Below, piece by piece: positions 54,585-63,557 of a DNA stretch of 64,000 nt. The notes under the pieces are model-generated. The model saw only the letters and a program-made list of their open reading frames with translations. It had not been told where the DNA came from and ran no database searches. Numbering within the stretch: position 1 is the first letter of the stretch; every line of letters starts with the position of its first letter. The DNA lies in the NCBI RefSeq assembly GCF_014202315.1, contig NZ_JACHGN010000028.1:1-64000 (forward strand). Reading direction: 5' to 3'. The DNA is from Thermocatellispora tengchongensis. Its GTDB lineage: Bacteria > Actinomycetota > Actinomycetes > Streptosporangiales > Streptosporangiaceae. The position numbers and the translations under genes are program-made.

Positions 54585-56846
54585 GTGCCCGAAAACACCA
54601 TCCCCGACCCCACCCCACCCACCCCCTCGCCTCCCCACCCCAGAACCACGCCCCCCACCCCGGGCACACCGCCTGGTGCGGCCCCGACCGCCCCCGCACA
54701 GCGCCCCACCGCCCCCGCCCCACGCGACACCGCCACGCCGGCCGTCCCGATCGGCCCGATCGGCCAGGTCGGCCCGATCGGCCCGATCGGCCCGGTCGCG
54801 GATGGGCCCGGCGGCGAGGTCCCGAGCGGACCGGCCGGTGCCGTCCGGCAGGAGGCCGCCACTGGTGTCCCGCACGGCGCGGTCACCGGCGGCCCGGGTG
54901 CGCCGACCGGCCCGGTCCCGGGTGGGCCGACCGGTGCGGTCACCGGCGTGCCGGGTGGACCGGCTGGTGCCGTCCGGCAGAACGCCACCGGTGCTGTCCC
55001 GGAGGGCGCTGCCGCCGGAATCTCGCGCGGCACTCCCGGCGGTTCCATCTCCCTCTCGCCCTCTGCGCCCCCTTCGGGGGACGTGGCTTCCCCCCTCTCC
55101 TCCGGGAGGGGGGCGAACGGGGGTGGTGCCTTTTCGGGGGCCTCTGTGGCGAATGGGGAGAAGCGGTCAGAGTGGGTGCTGTGCCGTGGGTGTGGGGAGA
55201 TGGTCTACGGGCGGCGGTTCGCGCGTGAGGCGAAGGTTTGCCCTGGTTGTGGGTTTCATGCGCCCATGGGGGCCCGGGAGCGGATCGCGCATCTGCTGGA
55301 CGACGGGTCGGTGCGGGAGTTGGACTTCCGTGTGCCCGACGCCGACCCGCTGGAGTTCGTGGACACCGAGCCCTACCCCGAACGGCTACGGCGGGCTCGG
55401 GCGCGTACCGGGCTCGATGAGGCCGTGGTGTGCGCCCGGGGCCGGATCGAGGGGCATCCCGTCATCGTCGCGGTGATGGACTTCCGGTTCTTCGGCGGGA
55501 GCCTGGGCGCGGCCGTGGGGGAGGCCATCACGCTCGCGGCCGAGACCGCGCTGCGCGAGCGCACCCCGCTGGTCATGGTGACCGCCTCGGGCGGCGCCCG
55601 GATGCAGGAGGGGGTGATCTCGCTGATGCAGATGGCCAAGACCAGCCAGGCGCTGGCGCAGCTCGACGAGGCGGGCATCCTCACCGTCACCGTGGTGACC
55701 GACCCGACGTTCGGCGGTGTGGCCGCCTCCTTCGCCACCCTGGGCGACGTGATCATCGCCGAGCCGGGGGCGCGGCTGGGCTTCGCCGGGCCGCGGGTGA
55801 TCGAGCAGACGATCAGGGAGAAGCTGCCCGAGGGGTTCCAGACCGCGGAGTTCCTGCTCGACCACGGCATCGTCGATGCGATCAGGCCGCGGGGCGAGCT
55901 GCGTACGACGCTGGCGCGGCTGCTCGCGGTGGCCACCCGCAGCGCCCGCGCCGAGCGGCCGGAGGCCGAGGAGGGGCCCGCGCCGGTCGGCGATCCGGCC
56001 GAGCTGCCCGACCTGGACCCCTGGACCGCGGTACGCGCGGCGCGGCGGCTCGGGCGGCCGACGACGCTCGACTACATCGGCATGCTGGTCCACGGGTTCG
56101 TCGAGCTGCACGGCGACCGGCGCGGCGCCGACTGCGCGGCCCTGGTCGGCGGGCTCGGCTACCTGGACGACATCCCCGTGGTCGCCATCGGCACCCAGAA
56201 GGGGCGTACGGCCGCCGAGCTGGCCAAGCGGAACTTCGGCATGCCGACCCCGGCCGGCTACCGCAAGGCCGCCCGGCTGATGCGGCTCGCGGCCAAGCTG
56301 GGGCTGCCGGTGGTGACGTTCATCGACACCGCGGGCGCGTACCCCGGCCTGGAGGCCGAGCGCGACGGCCAGGCGGTCGCCATCGCGGAGAACCTGCGGC
56401 TGATGGCCAGCCTGCCGGTGCCGACCGTGGCCGTGGTGACCGGCGAGGGCGGCAGCGGGGGAGCGCTGGCGCTCGCGGTCGCCAACCGGGTGCTGATGTG
56501 CGCCAACGCGGTGTACTCGGTGATCAGCCCGGAGGGCTGCGCGGCGATCCTGTGGCAGGACCCCCAGGCCGCGCCGCGGGCCGCGGAGGCCCTGCGCGTG
56601 GACGCCCGGCACCTGCTGGAACTCGGCGTGATCGACGGCGTCGTGCCGGAGCCGCCCGGCGGCGCCGACACCGACCACGCGGGCGCGGCGGCGGCCATGC
56701 GCCGGGCGCTGACCGCCACGCTGCGCGAGCTGATGCCCATGGACGCGATGAACCTGGTGCTGGACCGGCACGCCAGGTTCCGCAGGTTCGGCTCGGCTTC
56801 GCCGGACACGGTGAAGCCGGTGGTGAAGGAGAGGAAGCCGGCGTGA
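54585..56846 (+). CDS. accDA: Acetyl-CoA carboxylase carboxyltransferase, fused beta-alpha (AccD-AccA)
   Basis: 753 aa; AAAGGAGAA lies before the GTG. Residues 1-190 are a Pro/Gly/Ala-rich low-complexity extension with collagen-like Gly-Pro-Ile repeats and no known function. A zinc ribbon follows (Cys200, Cys203, Cys219, Cys222), then the beta domain ([13 protein letters not shown]) and, from ~475, the alpha domain ([36 protein letters not shown]). It transfers CO2 from carboxybiotin to acetyl-CoA. It is coupled to accB and accC and presumably feeds malonyl-CoA to the adjacent synthase. Confidence 0.92.
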   Translation: MPENTIPDPTPPTPSPPHPRTTPPTPGTPPGAAPTAPAQRPTAPAPRDTATPAVPIGPIGQVGPIGPIGPVADGPGGEVPSGPAGAVRQEAATGVPHGAVTGGPGAPTGPVPGGPTGAVTGVPGGPAGAVRQNATGAVPEGAAAGISRGTPGGSISLSPSAPPSGDVASPLSSGRGANGGGAFSGASVANGEKRSEWVLCRGCGEMVYGRRFAREAKVCPGCGFHAPMGARERIAHLLDDGSVRELDFRVPDADPLEFVDTEPYPERLRRARARTGLDEAVVCARGRIEGHPVIVAVMDFRFFGGSLGAAVGEAITLAAETALRERTPLVMVTASGGARMQEGVISLMQMAKTSQALAQLDEAGILTVTVVTDPTFGGVAASFATLGDVIIAEPGARLGFAGPRVIEQTIREKLPEGFQTAEFLLDHGIVDAIRPRGELRTTLARLLAVATRSARAERPEAEEGPAPVGDPAELPDLDPWTAVRAARRLGRPTTLDYIGMLVHGFVELHGDRRGADCAALVGGLGYLDDIPVVAIGTQKGRTAAELAKRNFGMPTPAGYRKAARLMRLAAKLGLPVVTFIDTAGAYPGLEAERDGQAVAIAENLRLMASLPVPTVAVVTGEGGSGGALALAVANRVLMCANAVYSVISPEGCAAILWQDPQAAPRAAEALRVDARHLLELGVIDGVVPEPPGGADTDHAGAAAAMRRALTATLRELMPMDAMNLVLDRHARFRRFGSASPDTVKPVVKERKPA

Positions 56847-57442
56847 CCATCGCATCGGAGAACGCGGAGCGGGTGCTGCTCGCGCTGCGCGACAACGCCG
56901 TGGCCCTGGCCACCCAGACCCCGCGCCCGCCGACGTGGATCAGGGTCGCCTCGGGCGACGCGGCCGTGGAGCTGTCCTGGTCCCCGGAAGCCGGGAATGG
57001 GGCTGGGGCTGGGTATGACGGGGACTCCTCTGGGGCCGGGCATGCTGGGGACTCCTCTGGGGCCGGGCATGCCGGGGACGCCTCTGGGGGTGTGCGCGGG
57101 GGTGATGGCGCCTCCGATGCCGCCGGCGGCGCCGGTGTCGTGAGTGACGTTGGTGATGGTGACGTCGGTGGCCCCGATGGTGGCGATGCGGCGGTGGCGC
57201 ACATCGGGGCGCCCACGGTGGGTGTGTTCTACCGGGCGCCGGAGCCGGGGGCCGAGCCGTTCGTGGCCGTGGGTGACACCGTGGCGGCGGGGCAGCAGGT
57301 GGGGATCGTCGAGGCGATGAAGCTGATGATCCCGGTGCAGGCCGAGCGGGCGGGCCGCGTGGTGGAGGTGCTGGTCGAGGACGCGACCCAGGTCGAGTAC
57401 GGGGAGCCGCTGATCGCGTACGTGCCGGTGGGCGGGCCGTGA
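56843..57442 (+). CDS. accB: Biotin carboxyl carrier protein
   Basis: 199 aa; GTGA overlap with accDA. The C-terminal biotinyl domain has Lys160 in VEAMKLM. Between the ~50-residue N-terminus and the biotinyl domain lies a Gly/Ser/Asp-rich linker (~50-125) encoded by 27-bp tandem repeats and of lower G+C. The linker replaces the usual Pro/Ala hinge. It carries carboxybiotin between AccC and AccDA. Confidence 0.92.
   Translation: MTIASENAERVLLALRDNAVALATQTPRPPTWIRVASGDAAVELSWSPEAGNGAGAGYDGDSSGAGHAGDSSGAGHAGDASGGVRGGDGASDAAGGAGVVSDVGDGDVGGPDGGDAAVAHIGAPTVGVFYRAPEPGAEPFVAVGDTVAAGQQVGIVEAMKLMIPVQAERAGRVVEVLVEDATQVEYGEPLIAYVPVGGP
57010..57100 (+). repeat. Tandem repeats in accB linker
   Basis: Copies of a ~27-bp unit containing GACTCCTCTGGGGCCGGGCA are found in tandem (at least two near-perfect and one partial). 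They encode Gly-Asp-Ser-Ser-Gly-Ala-Gly-His-Ala. The composition departs from the neighbouring codons. Confidence 0.7.
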
Positions 57443-58797
57443 TGCGGACGGTCCTGATCGCCAACCGGGGTGAGATCGCGCTGCGTGTGGCGCGTACGTG
57501 CCGCCGGCTGGGCATCCGTACGGTGGCCGTCTACTCCACCGCCGACCGCGACTCCGCCGTGGTGCGGTTCGCCGACGAGGCCGTGCACATCGGGCCCGCG
57601 CCGGCCAAGGGCAGCTACCTGAACATCCCGGCGATCATCGAGGCGGCGCGGCGTACCGGGGCCGACGCGATCCACCCCGGGTACGGCTTCCTTTCGGAGA
57701 ACCCCGACTTCGCCGAGGTGTGCGAGGACGAGGGGATCGTGTTCGTCGGGCCGCCCGCCGAGGTGATGCACCGGCTCGGTGACAAGGCGGTGGCCCGGTC
57801 CATGATGGTCGAGGCCGGGCTGCCGCTGCTGCCGGGCAGCACCAGCGCGGTGGAGCACGAGGGCGCGGCCCGCGAGCTGGCCGCCTCGATCGGCTACCCG
57901 GTCATCATCAAGGCGGTGGCGGGCGGCGGCGGGCGCGGCATGCGGATCGTGCGCGAGCCGGAGGAGCTGGCGGCGGCGTACCGCGAGACGCGGGCGAACG
58001 CGCAGGCCGTCTTCGGCGACGGGCGGGTCTACGTGGAGCGCTACCTGGAGTCGGCGCGGCACGTGGAGATCCAGGTGCTCGCCGACCGGCACGGCACGGC
58101 CGTGCACCTGGGCGCGCGCGACTGCTCGGTGCAGCGGCGGCACCAGAAGCTGGTGGAGGAGTCGCCCGCGCCGGCGCTCGACCCGAAGATCGTCGCGGAC
58201 ATGGGCGACGCCGCCGTACGGGCCGCGCTCGCGGCCGGGTACGTCGGCGCGGGCACCTTCGAGTTCCTGGTGGACCCGGAGGGGCGGTTCTCCTTCATGG
58301 AGGTGAACTGCCGGCTCCAGGTGGAGCACCCGGTGACCGAGATGGTGACCGGACTGGACCTGGTGGCCGAGCAGTTGCGCGTCGCGGCCGGGGAGCCGCT
58401 GGGGTACGGCCAGGACGACGTGGTCACGCGGGGGTGGGCGATCGAGTGCCGGATCAACGCCGAGGACCCGGCGCGCGGGTTCACCCCCACGCCCGGCGAG
58501 CTGGCCGAGTTCGTGCCGCCGGGCGGGCCGTTCGTGCGGGTGGACACGCACGCCCACTCCGGCTACCGGGTGCCGGCCGCGTACGACTCGCTGCTGGCCA
58601 AGGTGGTGGTCTGGGCGCCGGATCGGGAGGCGGCCATCGGCCGGATGCGTACGGCGCTGGGCGAGACCGTGGTGCGCGGGCCCGGCATGGCGAGCACGGC
58701 CGGCTTCCTGGGCGAGGTGCTGGACCACCCCCGGTTCCGGGCCGCGACGCATGACACCAGGCTGGTCGGCGAGATGCTCGGCGGTGATGCGGCGTGA
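57442..58797 (+). CDS. accC: Biotin carboxylase
   Basis: 451 aa; ATG overlaps the accB stop by one base (GTG 57439 also possible). IANRGEIALRVARTCRRLG, HPGYGFLSENPDFA, the ATP-grasp loop AGGGGRGMRIV and MEVNCRLQVEHPVTEM are seen; the usual Thr in MNTRLQVEHP is Cys here. Length matches single-function AccC, unlike the fused biotinylated alpha chains that actinobacteria normally use. It carboxylates the biotin of AccB with ATP and bicarbonate. Confidence 0.93.
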   Translation: MRTVLIANRGEIALRVARTCRRLGIRTVAVYSTADRDSAVVRFADEAVHIGPAPAKGSYLNIPAIIEAARRTGADAIHPGYGFLSENPDFAEVCEDEGIVFVGPPAEVMHRLGDKAVARSMMVEAGLPLLPGSTSAVEHEGAARELAASIGYPVIIKAVAGGGGRGMRIVREPEELAAAYRETRANAQAVFGDGRVYVERYLESARHVEIQVLADRHGTAVHLGARDCSVQRRHQKLVEESPAPALDPKIVADMGDAAVRAALAAGYVGAGTFEFLVDPEGRFSFMEVNCRLQVEHPVTEMVTGLDLVAEQLRVAAGEPLGYGQDDVVTRGWAIECRINAEDPARGFTPTPGELAEFVPPGGPFVRVDTHAHSGYRVPAAYDSLLAKVVVWAPDREAAIGRMRTALGETVVRGPGMASTAGFLGEVLDHPRFRAATHDTRLVGEMLGGDAA

Positions 58798-59747
58798 GCG
58801 AGGCGGAGCTGAAGCTGTTCCTGCACCGGCGCGAGGCGGTCGCCGACGGGGTGGCGCTGCTGGACCTGCGCGCGCCGGGCGGCGGGACGCTGCCGCCGTG
58901 GGAGCCGGGCGCGCACGTCGATCTGGTGCTGGGCGGCGGGCTGGTGCGGCAGTACTCGTTGTGCGGCGACCCGGCCGACCGTGACCGGTACCTGGTCGCC
59001 GTGCTGCGCGAGCCGGCGGGGCGCGGCGGGTCGGCGTACGTGCACGACCGGATGGCGCCGGGGCAGGCCGTGCCGGTGCGCGGCCCGCGCAACCACTTCC
59101 CGCTGGTGCCGGCCGAGCGCTACCTGTTCCTGGCGGGCGGCATCGGGATCACGCCGCTGGTCCCGATGCTCGCCGCCGTCACCGAGCGCGGCGCGCCCTG
59201 GCGGCTGGTGTACGGCGGGCGTACGCGCAGGTCCATGGCGTTCCTGCCGGAGCTGGTAGACCGCTACGGGGACAGGGTGGTGGTGTGCCCGCAGGACGAG
59301 ACCGGCCTGCTCGACCTGGAGGCCGAGCTGGGCGTGCCGCGGCCGGGCACCGCGGTGTACTGCTGCGGGCCGGAGCCGCTGCTCGCCGCAGCCGAGCGGG
59401 TCTGCGCGGCGGCGGGCTGGCCGCCGGACGCGCTCCGCGTCGAGCGGTTCGCGCCCCGGCCGGACGCCGGCGCGCCGCGTACCGCCTTCGATGTGGAGCT
59501 GGCCGCCACCGGCCGGACGCTGCGCGTCCCGGCGGACCGTTCGATCCTGGACGTCCTGGGCGAGGCCGGGGTGGCGGTGATGTCCTCCTGCGAGGAGGGC
59601 ACCTGCGGCACCTGCGAGACGGCCGTGCTCGCGGGGGAGCCGGATCACCGCGACAGCGTGCTCAGCGAGCGTGAGCGAGCCTCCGGCCGGACCCTGATGA
59701 TCTGCGTCTCACGGGCGCGGGGCGACCGCCTGGTGCTGGACCTGTGA
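58794..59747 (+). CDS. PDR/VanB-type ferredoxin-reductase (FMN or FAD, plant-type 2Fe-2S)
   Basis: 317 aa; GTGA overlap with accC. Flavin domain (VRQYSLCGDP), NAD(P)-binding LAGGIGITPLVPM, and a C-terminal ferredoxin with CEEGTCGTC and a later Cys in MICVSRA. Such one-chain reductases hand electrons to oxygenases. In this cluster the two P450s and the two di-iron enzymes all need a donor. It is the last gene of the main operon. Confidence 0.9.
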   Translation: MSEAELKLFLHRREAVADGVALLDLRAPGGGTLPPWEPGAHVDLVLGGGLVRQYSLCGDPADRDRYLVAVLREPAGRGGSAYVHDRMAPGQAVPVRGPRNHFPLVPAERYLFLAGGIGITPLVPMLAAVTERGAPWRLVYGGRTRRSMAFLPELVDRYGDRVVVCPQDETGLLDLEAELGVPRPGTAVYCCGPEPLLAAAERVCAAAGWPPDALRVERFAPRPDAGAPRTAFDVELAATGRTLRVPADRSILDVLGEAGVAVMSSCEEGTCGTCETAVLAGEPDHRDSVLSERERASGRTLMICVSRARGDRLVLDL

Positions 59748-59757
59748 CCACTCGTGA

Positions 59758-60711
59758 CTACTCGGCGAGCGCGCCGCAGCGGAAGCCGGACTCGCGGTCC
59801 GGGTCGAGCCGGATGTCGCCGAGGTTCGTGGTCTCTATCGGACGGCGGAAGGTCTCCCGCTTGTCGCAGTCGTACAGGATGTACGTGCCGTCGCTCTCGC
59901 CGAGCAGCATCATCCAGCGCCCGTCGTACAGCGGCTTGTCGTCCTCGGCGTTCTTCACGATCGTCCACTGGTCCTGGAAGCCGACGAGATTGAGCAGCAG
60001 GCTGGCCTGACCGGTGTCGCGCACCTCGATGGCGTGCTGGGTCAGGGACAGCATCAGCACGAAGCCGAGTCCGATGCCGGTCAGGGCGCCGGTGAGCACC
60101 TTGATTCCGGCGCGGCCGACCGGCTTGCGGCGCATCAGCCGGAACGGCACCAGGAAGGCCAGCACGCCCAGGCCGACCGCGATGGAGGTCATCAGCCCCA
60201 CGGTCAGGTCGGTGACGATGCTGACCAGGCCCCAGTACGTCGCGCCGCACCACAGCGCGGCCAGGGCGGCGGCCACCCAGGGCCGGGCGCGTATCCACTG
60301 CACCAGCCGCCCGGCCGCGCCGAGGGTCGCCTTGTCGATCAGCCAGCCCAGGCCGACCAGGATGCCGAGGACCGGCACGAGCGCCAGCAGGAGCAGGATC
60401 AGTGTGCCCATGAGCCGGCCCAGGAGCACCGCCTGATCGATGCCGGCCTGCTGGGGGTTGATGCCGAACGTCCAGTAGAGCTCTCCCACGGCCAGGTACA
60501 GCACCGCGTACAGTCCGACGGCGATCGGCACCACGACCGAGCCGATGCGTTCGAGCATGCCCACGACGCCGATGTCCTCGCCGGCCGGTGCGGCCTCGGC
60601 CGCGGGGGTGCCGGGGACATTGGGGGTGTCCGGAGTGTCCGGGGTGTCCGGGGTATCGGGGGTATCGGCAGCCGGAGCGGCAGGCCGCTCCGGCAATGTC
60701 TCCTGACTCAT
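59758..60711 (-). CDS. Membrane protein of unknown function
   Basis: 317 aa from the ATG at 60711 (GTG 60735 possible). A Pro-rich N-tail with a Thr-Pro-Asp repeat (9-bp DNA repeat at about 60620-60662) precedes about six hydrophobic segments and a C-terminal ~80-residue soluble domain with two cysteines (YDCDKRE, GFRCGALAE). No family was recognised. TACGCT lies eight bases upstream of the ATG, so the mRNA may be leaderless. Convergent with the main operon. Confidence 0.6.
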   Translation of the reverse strand: MSQETLPERPAAPAADTPDTPDTPDTPDTPNVPGTPAAEAAPAGEDIGVVGMLERIGSVVVPIAVGLYAVLYLAVGELYWTFGINPQQAGIDQAVLLGRLMGTLILLLLALVPVLGILVGLGWLIDKATLGAAGRLVQWIRARPWVAAALAALWCGATYWGLVSIVTDLTVGLMTSIAVGLGVLAFLVPFRLMRRKPVGRAGIKVLTGALTGIGLGFVLMLSLTQHAIEVRDTGQASLLLNLVGFQDQWTIVKNAEDDKPLYDGRWMMLLGESDGTYILYDCDKRETFRRPIETTNLGDIRLDPDRESGFRCGALAE

Positions 60712-60807
60712 GGGCGGCGAGCGTAGCGAGGTCACGTCGACGCGCTGTTGACACCGTTGCTGTATGGCCGGTGCAGTGCGTCGGATCGGCGGCGGATCGG
60801 CGGCGGA

Positions 60808-62940
60808 TCAGCCGGTCGCCGGCGTCACCTCGGGCTCGGGGGAGGGCCCGTGGGTCTTGGCGGGGCGCCATTCGCGCAGGATGAGGCCGCGCAGGCGGCG
60901 TGCGGTCGCCTCAGGCAGGTCGTCCACCTGGTCGAGCACGGCCAGGATGTCGGAGCGGGAGTCGGCGGGCCACGGGCGGGTGCCGCGCGCCGGCGTGTAG
61001 GTCATGGTGGCGGGGAGCGCGCCGCCGGGGGTGGGGCCGCCCGGTGTCGGGCCCTGCAGCGGAAGGGCCGAGCGTACGGCGGCCTCGGCGTTGGTCAGGT
61101 AGAACCGGACCAGGCGCTGCAAGGCCGCGTGGCAGGCGTCGGGACCGTCGTCGGCCCAGGCGGTGCAGCGGGCGTAGACCTTGACGATGCCCAGGTAGAA
61201 GTATCTGCCCGAGGGGGCGGCCTCCAGCAGGTGCGCGTCGGTCAGGGCCTCCAGCAGGGCGCGGGCCCGCGGAGGGGTCACGTTGAGCAGGGCCGCGACG
61301 GCCGGCACCGTGAGGTAGGTCCAGTCGGGCACCGCCGCGAGCCGGAACGCCAGGGCCTGCTCCTCGGTCAGCGACCGCATCGCCCGGCGGAACGTGCGCG
61401 CCAGCACGGTGCAGTCGGGGCCCAGGTGGGTCAGCCCGCGCAGCTCCTCCCGGCTCACGGCCTCGATCTGGGCGACCGTCCACAGCGGGCGCGTGGTCAT
61501 CCGGGCCGCCGCGAGGCGCAGCGCCAGCGGGTGGTGCGAGCACAGGGCGGCGAGCCGGATCGCGGCGTCGCGCTCGCGCAGCACGCGCTCGCGGCCCGCC
61601 TCGATGGCCAGCAGCTCCAGCGACTCCTCCGGCGACAGCGGCGTCAGGTTGACCCACTGGACGCTGGGCAGCTCCACCATGCGGCGGTTGCTGGTCAGGA
61701 TCGCCGCGCTCCCCTGTGTCGCGGGCAGCAGGTGGCGCACCTGCTCGGGGTCGCCGGCGTCGTCGAGGAAGACGAGCACCTTGCGCCCGGACAGCACCGA
61801 GCGCCAGCAGGCCGCCCGCTCGTGCAGGGTGGTGGGCAGGCGGTCGCCGGTCACGCCGTAGCTGCTCAGGAACGCGCCCAGCACGTCGTACGCGTCCACG
61901 GGCTCGCTGTGCGAGCCGCGCATGTCGGCGTACACCTGGCCGTCGGGGAACATGCTCCGTACGGAGTGCGCCGCCTGGATCGCGATGGCGGTCTTGCCCA
62001 TGCCGCTCAGCCCGGTCACCCCGACGATCGCGGCCCGGCCGGTGCCGCCGAGCCGGTCGATGATCGAGCCCAGCTCCGCGGTGCGGCCCACGAAGTGCGC
62101 GGACGCGGCGGGGATCGAGGCGGGCGTGAGCACGGCGTCCGCGGGCGACTGCGGCCGGGCGGCGGCCTGCGGCGGGCCGAGCAGCTCGGGGTCGGCGCGC
62201 AGGATGCGCTCGTGCAGCGTGCGCAGGCCGGGGCCGGGGTCGATGCCCAGCTCGTCGCCCAGCTTGCGGCGTACGTCGTCGAAGGCCGCAAGCGCCTCGG
62301 CCTGCCGCCCGGAACGATACAAGGCGAGCATCAGCAGCTCGCGCAGGCTCTCGCGCAGCGGGTCGGCGGAGACCGCGTCGGTCAGCTCCCCGATCACCTC
62401 CGAGTGCCGGCCCAGGTCGAGGTCCGCGGCCAGCCGCTCCTCAAGGATGGTGAGCTTGAACCGGTCCAGCTCGGCGCGCTGCTGGTCCACGTACCAGCCG
62501 TGCGCGCCGGCCAGGGGGCGGCCGGTCCAGCAGGCCAGCGCCTCGCCGAGCAGCTTGGCGAGGTGCCCGGTGTCGCCGCGCTCGCGGGCCTCGCGGGCCA
62601 GCGCGACGTGCCGGCGCGAGGACCACAGGTCAACGGTGACGTTCTCGGCGGGCAGCGCGTAGCCGCCGCCGGACGACACCACCACCTCACCGCCCGCCTT
62701 GGGGTGCGCGAGCGCCCGGCGTATCCGGTAGATGTACGTACGCGCCGTGGCCTGCGCCCCCTTGGGTGTCGCCTCCCCCCACAGCGCGTCGATGATCTCA
62801 TCCAGCGATACCGGCCGGCCTTCCCGCAACAACAGCAGCGCCAGAGTCGCCCGTTGTTGTGGTGAGCCGGTGTCCAGTTCCAGCCCGTCGCGCCAGGCGC
62901 GCACAGGGCCGAGAATCGCGAACCGTAGTCCCGAAAGCAC
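60808..62940 (-). CDS. SARP-family regulator with NB-ARC ATPase (AfsR-like, no TPR tail)
   Basis: 710 aa from GTG, with GGAAGGA upstream. OmpR-type winged HTH (FAILGPVRAWRDGLELDTGS, TYIYRIRRAL), bacterial transcriptional activator domain (~100-245, ending ELGIDPGPGLRTLHERIL), then an NB-ARC domain with Walker A VTGLSGMGKTAI and KVLVFLDDAGD. SARPs are pathway-specific activators of actinobacterial biosynthetic clusters. It stops soon after the NB-ARC region, shorter than AfsR. It likely activates the lipid operon(s). Confidence 0.92.
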   Translation of the reverse strand: MLSGLRFAILGPVRAWRDGLELDTGSPQQRATLALLLLREGRPVSLDEIIDALWGEATPKGAQATARTYIYRIRRALAHPKAGGEVVVSSGGGYALPAENVTVDLWSSRRHVALAREARERGDTGHLAKLLGEALACWTGRPLAGAHGWYVDQQRAELDRFKLTILEERLAADLDLGRHSEVIGELTDAVSADPLRESLRELLMLALYRSGRQAEALAAFDDVRRKLGDELGIDPGPGLRTLHERILRADPELLGPPQAAARPQSPADAVLTPASIPAASAHFVGRTAELGSIIDRLGGTGRAAIVGVTGLSGMGKTAIAIQAAHSVRSMFPDGQVYADMRGSHSEPVDAYDVLGAFLSSYGVTGDRLPTTLHERAACWRSVLSGRKVLVFLDDAGDPEQVRHLLPATQGSAAILTSNRRMVELPSVQWVNLTPLSPEESLELLAIEAGRERVLRERDAAIRLAALCSHHPLALRLAAARMTTRPLWTVAQIEAVSREELRGLTHLGPDCTVLARTFRRAMRSLTEEQALAFRLAAVPDWTYLTVPAVAALLNVTPPRARALLEALTDAHLLEAAPSGRYFYLGIVKVYARCTAWADDGPDACHAALQRLVRFYLTNAEAAVRSALPLQGPTPGGPTPGGALPATMTYTPARGTRPWPADSRSDILAVLDQVDDLPEATARRLRGLILREWRPAKTHGPSPEPEVTPATG

Positions 62941-62977
62941 AGGCGTCCTTCCCCCGTCGCCGCTACAGGAGTAGTAA

Positions 62978-63027
62978 AGACGGTTATGCCCGTCTGTGTA
63001 GGTAAAAATACCGGTACAGGGTTATGC
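62978..63027. promoter_or_regulatory. SARP upstream control region with inverted and direct repeats
   Basis: AGACGG-N6-CCGTCT (62978-62995), GGTA-AAAA-TACC (63001-63012) and two direct copies of GGTTATGC (62982-62989, 63020-63027) fall in one A+T-rich stretch just upstream of the SARP gene. They are candidate operator elements for autoregulation. No protein-coding gene is seen in 62941-63103. Confidence 0.4.
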
Positions 63028-63103
63028 GACCTGGTCAGACGCGATAAAAGGCGGGTTTCCGTCGCTGAACGGAGGCCGGACCTTGCGTGGTTTGCGGCGT
63101 CCA

Positions 63104-63445
63104 TTACCCCGCGACGTGGTCATTCTCCGTGCCGTCGCGTTCCGGCAGCTCTCGGTGCTCGGTCATGCGAGCCCGGCTCATGTTCCGCGCGCGTTCGCGC
63201 GCCTCGTCGGCCCGCTCGTCCTCCGTCGGGGGCCGCGGGGCGGGGTGCTCGACGAGCGCGAGCAGGCGGCTGGACATGAACCGGGCCGTGCGCACCGGCG
63301 TGCCGCTGCGGGTCACCTCGGCGACCTCCACCACGCCGCGGCCGATCGTCACCTCGACCCGCCGCCCGGCCCTGGTGGCGACCACCTCGTACGTACGGGT
63401 GGTGTCGCCCGCGTCCACGACGATCTCGACCCTGTCGCCCTTCAT
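63104..63445 (-). CDS. Small hypothetical protein
   Basis: 113 aa. GAGGAGG lies upstream of the ATG. Residues 1-60 predict beta strands (MKGDRVEIVVDAGDTTRTYE), the rest is highly charged and probably helical (TEDERADEARERARN). No signal, membrane segment or known motif. The family was not recognised. Divergent from the PIG-L gene. Confidence 0.6.
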   Translation of the reverse strand: MKGDRVEIVVDAGDTTRTYEVVATRAGRRVEVTIGRGVVEVAEVTRSGTPVRTARFMSSRLLALVEHPAPRPPTEDERADEARERARNMSRARMTEHRELPERDGTENDHVAG

Positions 63446-63557
63446 GAGGTGTTCGCCTCCTCACTTGACGAATGCCCCGATTGTCCGTGCGCTACTCGCG
63501 GTGGTTTGCGGTTGAATGCGGGGAGAAGTGGCCGAAGAACCTACGGGGGACCCACAG

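Noticed and set aside
54585-55150. Collagen-like or surface protein domain fused to AccDA
   Set aside because: The Gly-Pro-Ile repeats are short and irregular, no signal peptide is present and the protein is cytoplasmic by context; treated as a disordered extension.
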